Assembly (NCBI GenBank): GCA_902492235.1
Contig: CABUKS010000011.1
Location: 1 to 64,000, forward strand
Reading direction: 5' to 3'
DNA from: an uncultured Collinsella sp.
GTDB taxonomy: Bacteria; Actinomycetota; Coriobacteriia; Coriobacteriales; Coriobacteriaceae
Length of the DNA stretch: 64,000 bases
In this document: positions 56,946 to 64,000 of the stretch, one piece after another
Layout of the letters: every line of letters starts with the position of its first letter
How positions within the stretch are numbered: the first letter of the stretch is position 1
Position numbers and translations under genes: made by a program
Notes under the pieces: model-generated
What the model was told of the DNA's origin: nothing
Seen by the model: the letters and a program-made list of their open reading frames with translations, nothing else
Databases searched by the model: none

Positions 56946-59816
56946 ATGAGTCGCCGTAATACCGAACTGCTTTTACTCATCGCCTCGGCGTTCCCCGTCA
57001 TCCTGCTGTATGCGATGTACGTGCTCACCGCAGGCGCCGCCATCTCGTTTGAGACACTTGCCGTTCCGATCGGTCTCTTTGCCGCCTTCGCCGCGGCGCA
57101 TATCGCCGCGCGCATTCTGGCACCCGGCGCCGACCCGGCCATCCTGCCCATCGTCTTTGTGCTTTCGGGCATTGGCATCACGTTTGTGACACGCTTGGCG
57201 CCCACGCTCGCCATCTCGCAGCTCGTCATCCTGTTTATCTCGGTGGCGCTGATGGTAGGTACGCTTGCGCTGGTCAAAAACCTCGACGTGGTCATGCGCT
57301 ACAAGTACACCTTTGGCATCATCGGCATCATCTTGCTGATGCTGCCCATCTTTATCGGCACCACGATCTCGGGCTCCAAGCTGTGGATTCGCATCGCCGG
57401 CTTTACCATTCAGCCCGGCGAGTTCGCCAAGGTCTTTATCGTGCTGTTCCTAGCCGGCTATCTGGCCGAAAACCGCGAACTGCTCTCTATCTCCAACCGC
57501 AAGATCTTGGGTCTTAAGATTCCGCGCCTGCGCCTGCTGCTGCCGCTGTTCGCAGTCTGGGGCGTATGCCTGCTCGTCGTTGTCTTCGAACGTGACCTGG
57601 GCTCGGCCTTGCTGTTCTACACCATCTTCTTGCTGATGCTCTACGTTGCAACGGGTCGCTTCTCGTATGTCATCATCGGCCTTGCGCTCTTGGCCGTGGG
57701 GGCCGTGGGCGCCTACAAGTTCCTGTCGCACGTCCAGGTGCGTTTCCAGATCTGGGCCGATCCCTTTAAGGACGCGCAGGGCCAGGGCTACCAGATTGTC
57801 CAGTCCCTCTTCTCGCTGGCCGACGGCGGCCTTGTTGGCGTCGGCATTGGCAACGGTATGGCCAATAACATCCCCGTCGTCGAGTCCGACTTTATCTTCT
57901 CGGCTATCGGCGAGGAGATGGGCCTTTTGGGCGGCGGCGCCGTTCTTATCCTGTTTATGCTCTTTGCCGTGCGCGGCCTGACCACGGCAGCCCGTGCCAA
58001 GTCCGACCTTGCCGCTTTTAGCGCTACCGGTCTTACGGCCGCTATCAGCTTCCAGGCTTTCTTAATCGTTGGTGGCGTTACCCGCCTGATTCCGCTGACC
58101 GGCGTCACCCTGCCCTTTATGAGCCAGGGCGGCTCCTCGCTGTTGGCAAGCTTTATCATCGTCGCACTTTTGCTGCGCGCCGGTGACGAGGCAACCGGTC
58201 GCGAGGCCGAGCTCACAGGCACCGGCACCATGGCCGCCATCACCGACGACCAGGTCGCCTCGGTGGCCTCCCCGGCCGGCACGCGCTTCGCCACTTCGTC
58301 TTCGTATCCCCGCGGCAGCCACTCCGCCGCCTCGCGCATGCGCCGCCGTCTGCTCGACACGCCCGAATCCGGCGTACTCGGCCGCGTGGCGCTCGCCAAT
58401 CGGCTGACCCGCGCCGTGTTCGCCTTTACGGCACTGTTCGCCATCCTTATCGGCAACCTCACCTATGTCCAGGTCATCAAGGCCAAGGACTATCAGGACA
58501 TGCCGACCAACAACCACACCATCGCCCGCTCCAAGTACATCCAGCGCGGCTCTATCATCACGTCCGACGGCGTGACGCTGGCCGAATCACTGCAGCAGGA
58601 GGATGGCACCTACGCCCGCTCCTACCCCAACGGAAACATGGCCGCTCACGTGGTGGGCTATGTAAGCCAGCAGTACGGCACCGCGGGTATCGAGAGCGTC
58701 ATGAACGACACGCTCACCGGCTCCAAGGATTACTCCAGCTGGAACAACGCCCTCGCGTCGCTCGCGGGCCAAAACCAACCGGGCAACACCGCCAAGCTCA
58801 CCATCGACTCGCGCATCCAGACGGCCGCCGAGCAGGCGCTCAAGGGCTTTAAGGGCGCCGTGGTGGTTATGGATCCGCGCACCGGCGCGGTCCTCGCATG
58901 CGCCAGCTCGCCCACCTACGACAACACCAACATCGATGCCCTGATGCAATCGGGTGGTGGCGAGGACGGCTCCATGTACGACCGCGCCATGAACGCGCTT
59001 TACACCCCGGGCTCCACGTTTAAGGTCGTCACGCTTGCCGCGGCACTCGAGACCGGCACCGCCAGCCTTTCGAGCACTTACAAGGCGCCCAGCTCCATGG
59101 ACATCGGCAACGCACCGGTCACCAACTACGCCAATGAGAGCTTCGGCACCATCAGCCTCCAGCAGGCCTTTGCCGTATCGTCCAACGTCGTCTTTGGCCA
59201 GGTAGCCAACGAGGTTGGCGCCAACTCTCTCGTCCAGTTTGCCAACGCCTTTGGTTACGGCCAAAAGCTCGGCCAGGACCTGACCGCCGCGGCTTCCATC
59301 ATGGCCGACCCCTCGCTCATGACCGAGTGGGAGACCGCCTGGGCAGGCGCCGGCCAGCCCGTCGGCATGGACCACACGCCAGGCCCGCAGACCACCGTCA
59401 TGCAAAACTGCGTGATAGCGGCGGCCATCGCCAACAGCGGCGTGGTCATGGACCCGTTCTTCGTGGCCCAGGTGCTCGCCCCCGACGGAACCGTGGTCAA
59501 GACCACGCAGTCCCGCTCGCTCGGCCAGGCCGTCAGCGCCACCACGGCCGAGCAGGTCAAGCAGGCCATGCTCGCTGTTGTCCAGTCCGGCACCGGCACC
59601 GATGCCCAGATTCCGGGCGTCAAGGTCGCCGGCAAGACCGGTTCGGCCGAGACCGGCGGCACCAACGTCAACTCGATGTTCGTCGGCTTCGCACCTTACG
59701 ATTCACCCACGGTCGCTATCTCGGTGGCTTTGGAGGATTACGACAAACACGACGTCAAGGCGGCCAAGATTGCCGGCATCGTCCTGACCGCGGCACTTGC
59801 CGCCCAAGGAGCGTGA
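56946..59816 (+). CDS. Natural SEDS (RodA/FtsW)-class B PBP fusion
   Basis: A 956-aa single polypeptide. Residues 1-415 form a ten-helix SEDS glycosyltransferase with FERDLGSALLF, the ADPFKDAQGQGYQ-type loop and GEEMGLLGG, all typical of RodA/FtsW. A linker of about 65 residues (about 416-480) follows. One helix at 484-508 anchors the transpeptidase, whose motifs are S690-TFK (SxxK), S745-SN (SxN) and K897-TG (KTG). In most actinobacteria these are two adjacent genes, rodA and pbpA. Start ATG 56946 follows AAAGGGAG; the frame opens with a GTG 9 nt earlier. It polymerises and cross-links peptidoglycan. Confidence 0.93.
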   Translation: MSRRNTELLLLIASAFPVILLYAMYVLTAGAAISFETLAVPIGLFAAFAAAHIAARILAPGADPAILPIVFVLSGIGITFVTRLAPTLAISQLVILFISVALMVGTLALVKNLDVVMRYKYTFGIIGIILLMLPIFIGTTISGSKLWIRIAGFTIQPGEFAKVFIVLFLAGYLAENRELLSISNRKILGLKIPRLRLLLPLFAVWGVCLLVVVFERDLGSALLFYTIFLLMLYVATGRFSYVIIGLALLAVGAVGAYKFLSHVQVRFQIWADPFKDAQGQGYQIVQSLFSLADGGLVGVGIGNGMANNIPVVESDFIFSAIGEEMGLLGGGAVLILFMLFAVRGLTTAARAKSDLAAFSATGLTAAISFQAFLIVGGVTRLIPLTGVTLPFMSQGGSSLLASFIIVALLLRAGDEATGREAELTGTGTMAAITDDQVASVASPAGTRFATSSSYPRGSHSAASRMRRRLLDTPESGVLGRVALANRLTRAVFAFTALFAILIGNLTYVQVIKAKDYQDMPTNNHTIARSKYIQRGSIITSDGVTLAESLQQEDGTYARSYPNGNMAAHVVGYVSQQYGTAGIESVMNDTLTGSKDYSSWNNALASLAGQNQPGNTAKLTIDSRIQTAAEQALKGFKGAVVVMDPRTGAVLACASSPTYDNTNIDALMQSGGGEDGSMYDRAMNALYTPGSTFKVVTLAAALETGTASLSSTYKAPSSMDIGNAPVTNYANESFGTISLQQAFAVSSNVVFGQVANEVGANSLVQFANAFGYGQKLGQDLTAAASIMADPSLMTEWETAWAGAGQPVGMDHTPGPQTTVMQNCVIAAAIANSGVVMDPFFVAQVLAPDGTVVKTTQSRSLGQAVSATTAEQVKQAMLAVVQSGTGTDAQIPGVKVAGKTGSAETGGTNVNSMFVGFAPYDSPTVAISVALEDYDKHDVKAAKIAGIVLTAALAAQGA

Positions 59817-59948
59817 TGCCCGTGATCGAAGCACGAGTATGTGGCGTACCGCAGCCAACAAGCTAGCGGCAAGGCGCCACGCGGCCCCAGCGGCCATAGA
59901 TTTGGTACTACACACATCGTTGAGCGAATAAGTTAGTTAGGAGCAGGA

Positions 59949-61898
59949 ATGGAACAGAGGGTCCTCGGGGGAAGATACCTCCTCAAGGATAAGGTGGGAA
60001 CGGGCGGCATGGCGACCGTCTTCCGTGCGCAAGATCAGGTTCTCGACCGCACGGTTGCCGTCAAGATCATGCTGCCGCAGTACGCCGGCGACGCCACCTT
60101 TGCCGCGCGCTTTAAGCAGGAGGCCCAGGCAGCAGCCGGCCTCTCCTCCCCCTATATCGTGGGCGTCTACGATTGGGGCAAGGACGGCGATACCTATTAC
60201 ATCGTCATGGAGTACCTGCGCGGTACCGACCTTAAGAGCGGCATCAAGAGCCACGGCGCTCTCGATCCCAAAAAGGTGGCGCAGATCGGCTCGCAGATCA
60301 GCTCCGCGCTTTCGGTCGCCCACAAGCACGAGATCATCCACCGTGACATTAAGCCGCAAAACATCATGGTGCTGCCCGACGGCAACATCAAGGTCATGGA
60401 CTTTGGCATCGCACGTGCAAAGAACAGCCACCTCACGCAGGACAACAATGTACTGGGCACCGCCCACTACGTAAGCCCCGAGCAGACGCGCGGCCAGGAC
60501 CTCGGTCCCACCTCGGATATCTACTCCTTGGGCGTCGTGATGTACGAGTGCGCCACCGGTCGCGTCCCCTTTGACGGCGACGACGCCATCTCGGTTGCAC
60601 TCAAGCAGGTAAACGAACTGCCGGTTCCGCCGAGCCAGATCAACTCCGGCGTCGATGCCGATCTGGAGCGCATCATCCTCAAGTGCATGGAGAAGGATCC
60701 GGCGAATCGCTTCCAGACGGCAGATGAGCTGCGCCAGGTGCTCAACAACTACCTGTCCGGCCGCGCTGTCAACGTCTCCGAGCCCACGCGCATCATTGGC
60801 GCCGCCGGCGATCTGGGCGCAACCAAGACACGCGAGTTGTCCGATCAGACGCGCGCCATGGTACGTCCCGTCTCGGGCGTAAGCGGCCAGAGCAACGCCC
60901 GCAGCGCCGTTTCGGGCTCCACGGGCTCCTACGAGGTCGATCAGCCCAAGTCCAACAAGAACAAGATTATCGCCGCCGTAGTCGCCGCAATCGCCTTGGT
61001 TGGCGTTGTGGTGGCCTTCGCCACCGGACTCTTTGGGGGCGAGCAGGTTACGGTGCCCGATGTGCTTAACAAGGACCAGCAGACTGCTATCGAGCAGATC
61101 AAGGAGGCAGGCCTTGAGGTCGGAACCGTCGACCAAAGCTACAACGACGATGTCGATGAGGGCAAGGTTGCCGAGCAGACCCCCAACGGCAACACCAAGA
61201 AGCCCAAGGGTACCAAGGTGAACCTGGTGATCTCCAAGGGCCCCAAGCCCTCCGAGAAGGTTGAGGTTCCGCAGCTCGTCGGCCTGACCAAGGACCAGGC
61301 TGAGGCCGCGCTGGCAAGCGTGGGACTCAAGGGCGAAGCAACCGAGGAGGCCAACGAGGCCGAAGAAGGCCAGGTCTTTGAGCAGGGCACTAATGCCGGT
61401 AAGGAAGTCGAAAAGGGCACGACCATCTCGTACAAAGTCTCCAGCGGACCCGACACCACCTCCGTCCCCGATCTGACCGACATGACTGAGGCTCAGGCAC
61501 GCAACGCCCTCGACATGGCCGGCTTTGGCGTCGACGTGAGCTACCAGGAAAACGATTCCGTCGCCGAGGGCACCGTCATTAGCTGGAACCCCAGCGGTAA
61601 GCAGAAGCCCGGCGCCACGATCACCGTCGTCATCGCCAAGAAGTCCGGCAAAGCAAACGTCCCGAGCAACCTGTACGGCAAGAGTATCTCCTCCGCCGTC
61701 ACCGCGCTCAACAACGCCGGATTCTACAACATCGCATTCTGCGATCAGAACGGCAACCCCGTGAGTGGCAATGAAAATGCCACCGTTACGGGCGTCTCCC
61801 CCACCGGCAAGCAGTCCACCGACAGCACGATCACGCTGACGGTTTCGATTTCTGGCTCTGGTACTGATTCAGGCAACGATTCCGGCACGACCAACTAG
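59949..61898 (+). CDS. pknB: PASTA-domain Ser/Thr protein kinase PknB
   Basis: A 649-aa receptor kinase. The kinase domain (10-275) has GTGGMATVF, Lys39 in VAVKIM, HRD at 131-133 and DFG at 151-153 with an activation loop rich in Thr. The juxtamembrane region leads to one helix at 339-361. Four extracellular PASTA-like repeats follow (about 365-433, 434-503, 504-572, 573-645), which bind muropeptides or lipid II in homologues. GGAGC precedes the ATG. A 132-nt gap separates it from the SEDS-PBP gene, and an intrinsic terminator follows. Confidence 0.96.
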   Translation: MEQRVLGGRYLLKDKVGTGGMATVFRAQDQVLDRTVAVKIMLPQYAGDATFAARFKQEAQAAAGLSSPYIVGVYDWGKDGDTYYIVMEYLRGTDLKSGIKSHGALDPKKVAQIGSQISSALSVAHKHEIIHRDIKPQNIMVLPDGNIKVMDFGIARAKNSHLTQDNNVLGTAHYVSPEQTRGQDLGPTSDIYSLGVVMYECATGRVPFDGDDAISVALKQVNELPVPPSQINSGVDADLERIILKCMEKDPANRFQTADELRQVLNNYLSGRAVNVSEPTRIIGAAGDLGATKTRELSDQTRAMVRPVSGVSGQSNARSAVSGSTGSYEVDQPKSNKNKIIAAVVAAIALVGVVVAFATGLFGGEQVTVPDVLNKDQQTAIEQIKEAGLEVGTVDQSYNDDVDEGKVAEQTPNGNTKKPKGTKVNLVISKGPKPSEKVEVPQLVGLTKDQAEAALASVGLKGEATEEANEAEEGQVFEQGTNAGKEVEKGTTISYKVSSGPDTTSVPDLTDMTEAQARNALDMAGFGVDVSYQENDSVAEGTVISWNPSGKQKPGATITVVIAKKSGKANVPSNLYGKSISSAVTALNNAGFYNIAFCDQNGNPVSGNENATVTGVSPTGKQSTDSTITLTVSISGSGTDSGNDSGTTN

Positions 61899-61950
61899 TC
61901 ATCAAGACGTTGCCCACAGCGGCTGATGCCGCAAACACGTTCGCTCAATG

Positions 61951-61988
61951 GCGCCCGTTTGCTCCCCCGGCAAACGGGCGCTTTCTTT
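61951..61988 (+). terminator. Terminator of pknB
   Basis: GCGCCCGTTTGC pairs with GCAAACGGGCGC, with a 7-nt loop and TTTCTTT after it. It is the end of the FHA/PP2C/kinase locus. Confidence 0.93.
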
Positions 61989-62023
61989 ATCTGAAGCGGC
62001 GAAAACTACGGCATCTCTTTAAA

Positions 62024-62149
62024 CCAGAAGAGCCCGGCACCATAGCGGTACCGGGCTCGGTAAATCTCTGGTGCCCCCGGGCGGATTCGACCCCCCCGCA
62101 GGGAAATTGGTGACGCGGGTGTCGACGGCCCGAATCCGGCTTTTAGACC
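62024..62149 (-). repeat. tRNA-Arg-derived palindromic repeat unit A
   Basis: A ~126-nt unit similar to unit B. It has a GAGCCCGG/CCGGGCTC terminator-like hairpin, a copy of the 3' end of tRNA-Arg (from T-loop to CCA, starting at 62069) and an inverted copy of the anticodon-arm-to-T-loop part near 62115-62136. Confidence 0.7.
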
Positions 62150-62278
62150 AGAAGAGCCCGGCACCGTAGCGGTACCGGGCTCGATATTCTTCTGGTGCCC
62201 CCGGGCGGATTCGAAAACTCCCCCCGCGGGGAAATTGGTGACGCGGGTGTCGACGGCTCGAATCCTGCCCTTAGACCA
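62150..62278 (-). repeat. tRNA-Arg-derived palindromic repeat unit B
   Basis: A ~129-nt unit repeating the tRNA 3' terminal part (62193-62214) and its inverted portion (about 62242-62266) with a GAGCCCGG/CCGGGCTC hairpin. It lies between unit A and the terminator of the real tRNA. Confidence 0.72.
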
Positions 62279-62280
62279 GT

Positions 62281-62310
62281 AGAGCCCGGCACCGTGGTGG
62301 TACCGGGCTC
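62281..62310 (-). terminator. Hairpin terminator after tRNA-Arg
   Basis: GAGCCCGG pairs with CCGGGCTC around a loop; it follows the tRNA 3' end by about 10 nt. The same hairpin is repeated in the two units beyond it. Confidence 0.75.
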
Positions 62311-62320
62311 GATATTCTTC

Positions 62321-62396
62321 TGGTGCCCCCGGGCGGATTCGAACCGTCGACACCCGCTTTAGGAGAGCGGTGCTCTATCCCCTGAGCTACGGAGGC
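62321..62396 (-). tRNA. tRNA-Arg (anticodon CCT)
   Basis: A 76-nt cloverleaf with encoded CCA. Acceptor GCCTCCG/CGGGGGC (one T:G), D-arm GCTC/GAGC, anticodon stem CCGCT/AGCGG with loop CTCCTAA (anticodon CCT), T-arm GACGG/CCGCC with loop TTCGAAT and one A:C mismatch in the stem. It reads AGG codons. Confidence 0.92.
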
Positions 62397-62454
62397 ATGC
62401 TGTACTAGTGTAGCAGATTTACTGCATCGCCATACGTCGCATGACTAGACTTCG

Positions 62455-62523
62455 AAGTTGCGGTGGAATAGTTCCTGCCTAAAGCATCTAAAGCCGCATT
62501 TAGGAACTATTCCACCGCAACTT
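62455..62523. repeat. 22-bp perfect inverted repeat
   Basis: AAGTTGCGGTGGAATAGTTC and two further bases (62455-62476) pair perfectly with 62502-62523. It lies directly beyond the DUF956 stop, where it may end transcription. Confidence 0.8.
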
Positions 62524-62531
62524 ATAAGGAG

Positions 62532-62930
62532 CTAGTTGCCTTTATGGAAGAGGCTTTTGATGACGGAGGGAATGCTCTTGGCGCCCTTGGCCGTCACATC
62601 GATAAAGTCAGGCGAGCGCACGAGCTTGTCCTCGTCCACGTACTTGCGGACCGCACGAAGTGTCTCTTTGTCGTCGCGCGTCGAAAACGTAAAGTGACCG
62701 TTGTCCTTGGTGAAGATGGCAAAACGCGTGATCTTCTTGGTGCCGCGCAAAACCTCGGCGGCAATATAGTCGACCTCGTCCCACGGGATTTGAATAAAAT
62801 CCTCGGGATTGCGCTCGTTATAGTACTCAAACGCCTTATTGCCCACCATCACATTACCGTGGCTGGTAAGCCCCATCAGGCAGGTTGCCGGCGTTGCCAA
62901 ATCGACCGTGCTGTTCTGAGATTGCGCCAT
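62532..62930 (-). CDS. DUF956 (ManO-like) protein of mannose-family PTS
   Basis: A 132-aa cytosolic protein of the DUF956 family, usually coded next to mannose/fructose/sorbose-type PTS genes (called manO in lactic acid bacteria). It has segments LMGLTSHGNVMVGNKAFEYY and FIQIPWDEVDYIAAEVL, typical of that family. The start at 62930 is preferred because GGAGGGCGAGG lies upstream. It follows the IID gene by 120 nt, with a terminator between. The role is not established; it may regulate the PTS operon. Confidence 0.85.
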   Translation of the reverse strand: MAQSQNSTVDLATPATCLMGLTSHGNVMVGNKAFEYYNERNPEDFIQIPWDEVDYIAAEVLRGTKKITRFAIFTKDNGHFTFSTRDDKETLRAVRKYVDEDKLVRSPDFIDVTAKGAKSIPSVIKSLFHKGN

Positions 62931-62958
62931 GCGCGCCTCGCCCTCCAAATAAAACAAT

Positions 62959-62994
62959 CGGACCGCATCCAGTGTACCCACCGGGTGCGGTCCG
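62959..62994 (-). terminator. Terminator of the PTS IID gene
   Basis: CGGACCGCACCC pairs loosely with GGATGCGGTCCG and is followed by ATTGTTTTATTT on the minus strand, about 55 nt after the IID stop. Confidence 0.75.
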
Positions 62995-63050
62995 TTTCAA
63001 TGGCTCAAAAGCCCTTGCCTAGCAATTATCGGTCTTAATCCGAAACGTGC

Positions 63051-63971
63051 TTACATGAAGCCGCAGACGCGACCGATGATGCCGATGGCGAAGAGAGCCA
63101 GGATGATGACGATCGGGCTGACCTTCTTCTTGAGGAGCTTGCAGACCAGCAGGGTCAGGCACACGGCGGCAAGGCCGGGGATGAGCTGATCGAGGTTGGC
63201 CTGAAGCGTAGTGACCTTCACCTGATCAAGGGCGTTAGCACCGATGGAGTTATACATCGTCAGTGCTTCCTTGACACCCTCAGAACCGGAGGGCAGGTTA
63301 GCCCAGTCGATAAAGGCGCCAGCAGACTGCGTGACCTTGGAGACGACCGGGGTGAAGGAGATGGACACCCAGCGCTCGACCAGGGCGCCGATGATGAACA
63401 TACCCAGGATGGAAGCACCCTCGGTAACCTTGCCCATCAGACCGCCGGAGAGGTCCTTGGCGATGGAGGAGCCGACCTTGTAGCCAAACTCCTGCGTGTA
63501 CCACAGGAAAGCGTAACGGATGATGTTCCACGCGAAGAAGAACAGCAGCGGACCGGCGATGCTGCCGGACAGGGCCAGGGAAGCGCCCAGAGCGCCCAGA
63601 ATCGGGCGAAGGGTGAACCAGAAGGCGGGGTCGCCGACGCCGGCGAGCGGGCCCATCATACCGACCTTGACGCCCTGAATGGCGACATCGTCAATCGGGG
63701 CACCGTTGGCGCGCTCCTCCTCGAGAGCGAGGGTAACGCCAATGACGGGGGCGGAAACATAGGGGTGGGTGTTATAGAACTCCAGGTGGCGCTTAAGAGC
63801 GGCAATCTGGTCATCCTTGCTGGTGTAGAGCTTCTTGATCGCAGGGATCATTGCGAAGCACCAGCCGCCGTTCTGCATACGCTCGTAGTTCCACGAGCCC
63901 TGAAGGAACTGATGACGGAAGCAAACCTTCTTGCGGTCAGCCTTGGTGAGCTGAATCTTGTTCTCTGCCAT
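63051..63971 (-). CDS. Mannose-family PTS subunit IID
   Basis: A 306-aa membrane subunit of a mannose/fructose/sorbose PTS permease. It opens with the family pattern RHQFLQGSWNYERMQNGGW split around residues 19-37, has GVKVGMMGPLAGVGDPAFWF near 102-121, and a C-terminal group of helices ending RVCGFM. IID works with IIC to move the sugar while IIB phosphorylates it. The IIC, IIB and IIA partners should be upstream, beyond the window edge. ATG 63971 is chosen over a GTG 9 nt upstream. Confidence 0.95.
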   Translation of the reverse strand: MAENKIQLTKADRKKVCFRHQFLQGSWNYERMQNGGWCFAMIPAIKKLYTSKDDQIAALKRHLEFYNTHPYVSAPVIGVTLALEEERANGAPIDDVAIQGVKVGMMGPLAGVGDPAFWFTLRPILGALGASLALSGSIAGPLLFFFAWNIIRYAFLWYTQEFGYKVGSSIAKDLSGGLMGKVTEGASILGMFIIGALVERWVSISFTPVVSKVTQSAGAFIDWANLPSGSEGVKEALTMYNSIGANALDQVKVTTLQANLDQLIPGLAAVCLTLLVCKLLKKKVSPIVIILALFAIGIIGRVCGFM

Positions 63972-64000
63972 ATGTATCACTCCCCTCCTACTCGTAATCG

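Noticed and set aside
54623..57295. Minus-strand open frame of 890 codons opposite PP2C and SEDS-PBP
   Set aside because: It covers parts of three true genes with conserved motifs and has no domain of its own.

Overview
The window looks like a chromosomal segment of a gut Coriobacteriia (Actinomycetota), most probably a Collinsella-like organism. Support comes from the high-GC codon use, an actinobacterial FHA/PP2C/SEDS-PBP/PASTA-kinase locus, an anaerobic core (pyruvate:ferredoxin oxidoreductase, rubrerythrin, carbamate kinase) and mannose-family PTS genes. The genus is an inference. No rRNA, CRISPR array, transposase or phage gene was seen.

Layout. 0.2-2.1 kb: a SIS-domain sugar-phosphate protein divergent from its probable GntR/UTRA regulator, with a repeated operator between them. 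2.1-15.9 kb: housekeeping genes, nearly all on the minus strand (GNAT, threonine aldolase, PAP2 phosphatase, mfd, nth, ABC exporter, rmuC, rubrerythrin, a MutY-like glycosylase, Rrf2). 16.2 kb: tRNA-Asp. 16.7-25.4 kb: a phosphoesterase, two paralogous LytS/LytR-type two-component pairs, a glycosyltransferase, an MFS carrier and a phospholipase-C-like protein. 25.5-35.4 kb: amidohydrolase, APC permease, a membrane-anchored C39-like protein, carbamate kinase and PFOR.

35.7-43.0 kb is the most interesting part. An AT-richer island of about 6.2 kb lies between two direct copies of the 3' end of an FHA-protein gene. It encodes a radical SAM/SPASM peptide maturase, two small Cys/Asp-rich precursor peptides with the same MKHIHP leader start, a 35-residue membrane peptide and, on the opposite strand, an ABC exporter; a broken methyltransferase gene lies next to it. 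This has the features of a ranthipeptide-type RiPP locus (Cys-to-Asp thioether candidates, C-x3-D motifs).

42.5-46.2 kb: a three-gene module of secreted/anchored protein, membrane Ser/Thr kinase and intact FHA protein. 46.5-50.7 kb: recR, ybaB and dnaX, with one opposite-strand gene inserted between ybaB and dnaX. 51.7-61.9 kb: a cell-wall signalling and synthesis locus: membrane kinase, FhaA-like, FhaB-like, PP2C phosphatase, a single-chain SEDS (RodA/FtsW)-class B PBP fusion, and a four-PASTA PknB kinase. 62-64 kb: tRNA-Arg(CCT) followed by two tRNA-derived palindromic repeats, a DUF956/ManO protein and a mannose-family PTS IID subunit.

Intergenic DNA holds many long hairpins. Several are nested: a 14-39 bp outer stem around a smaller inner hairpin, mostly at gene ends. 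There are also dispersed repeats, including a degenerate ~60-bp tandem repeat near 29.9 kb.
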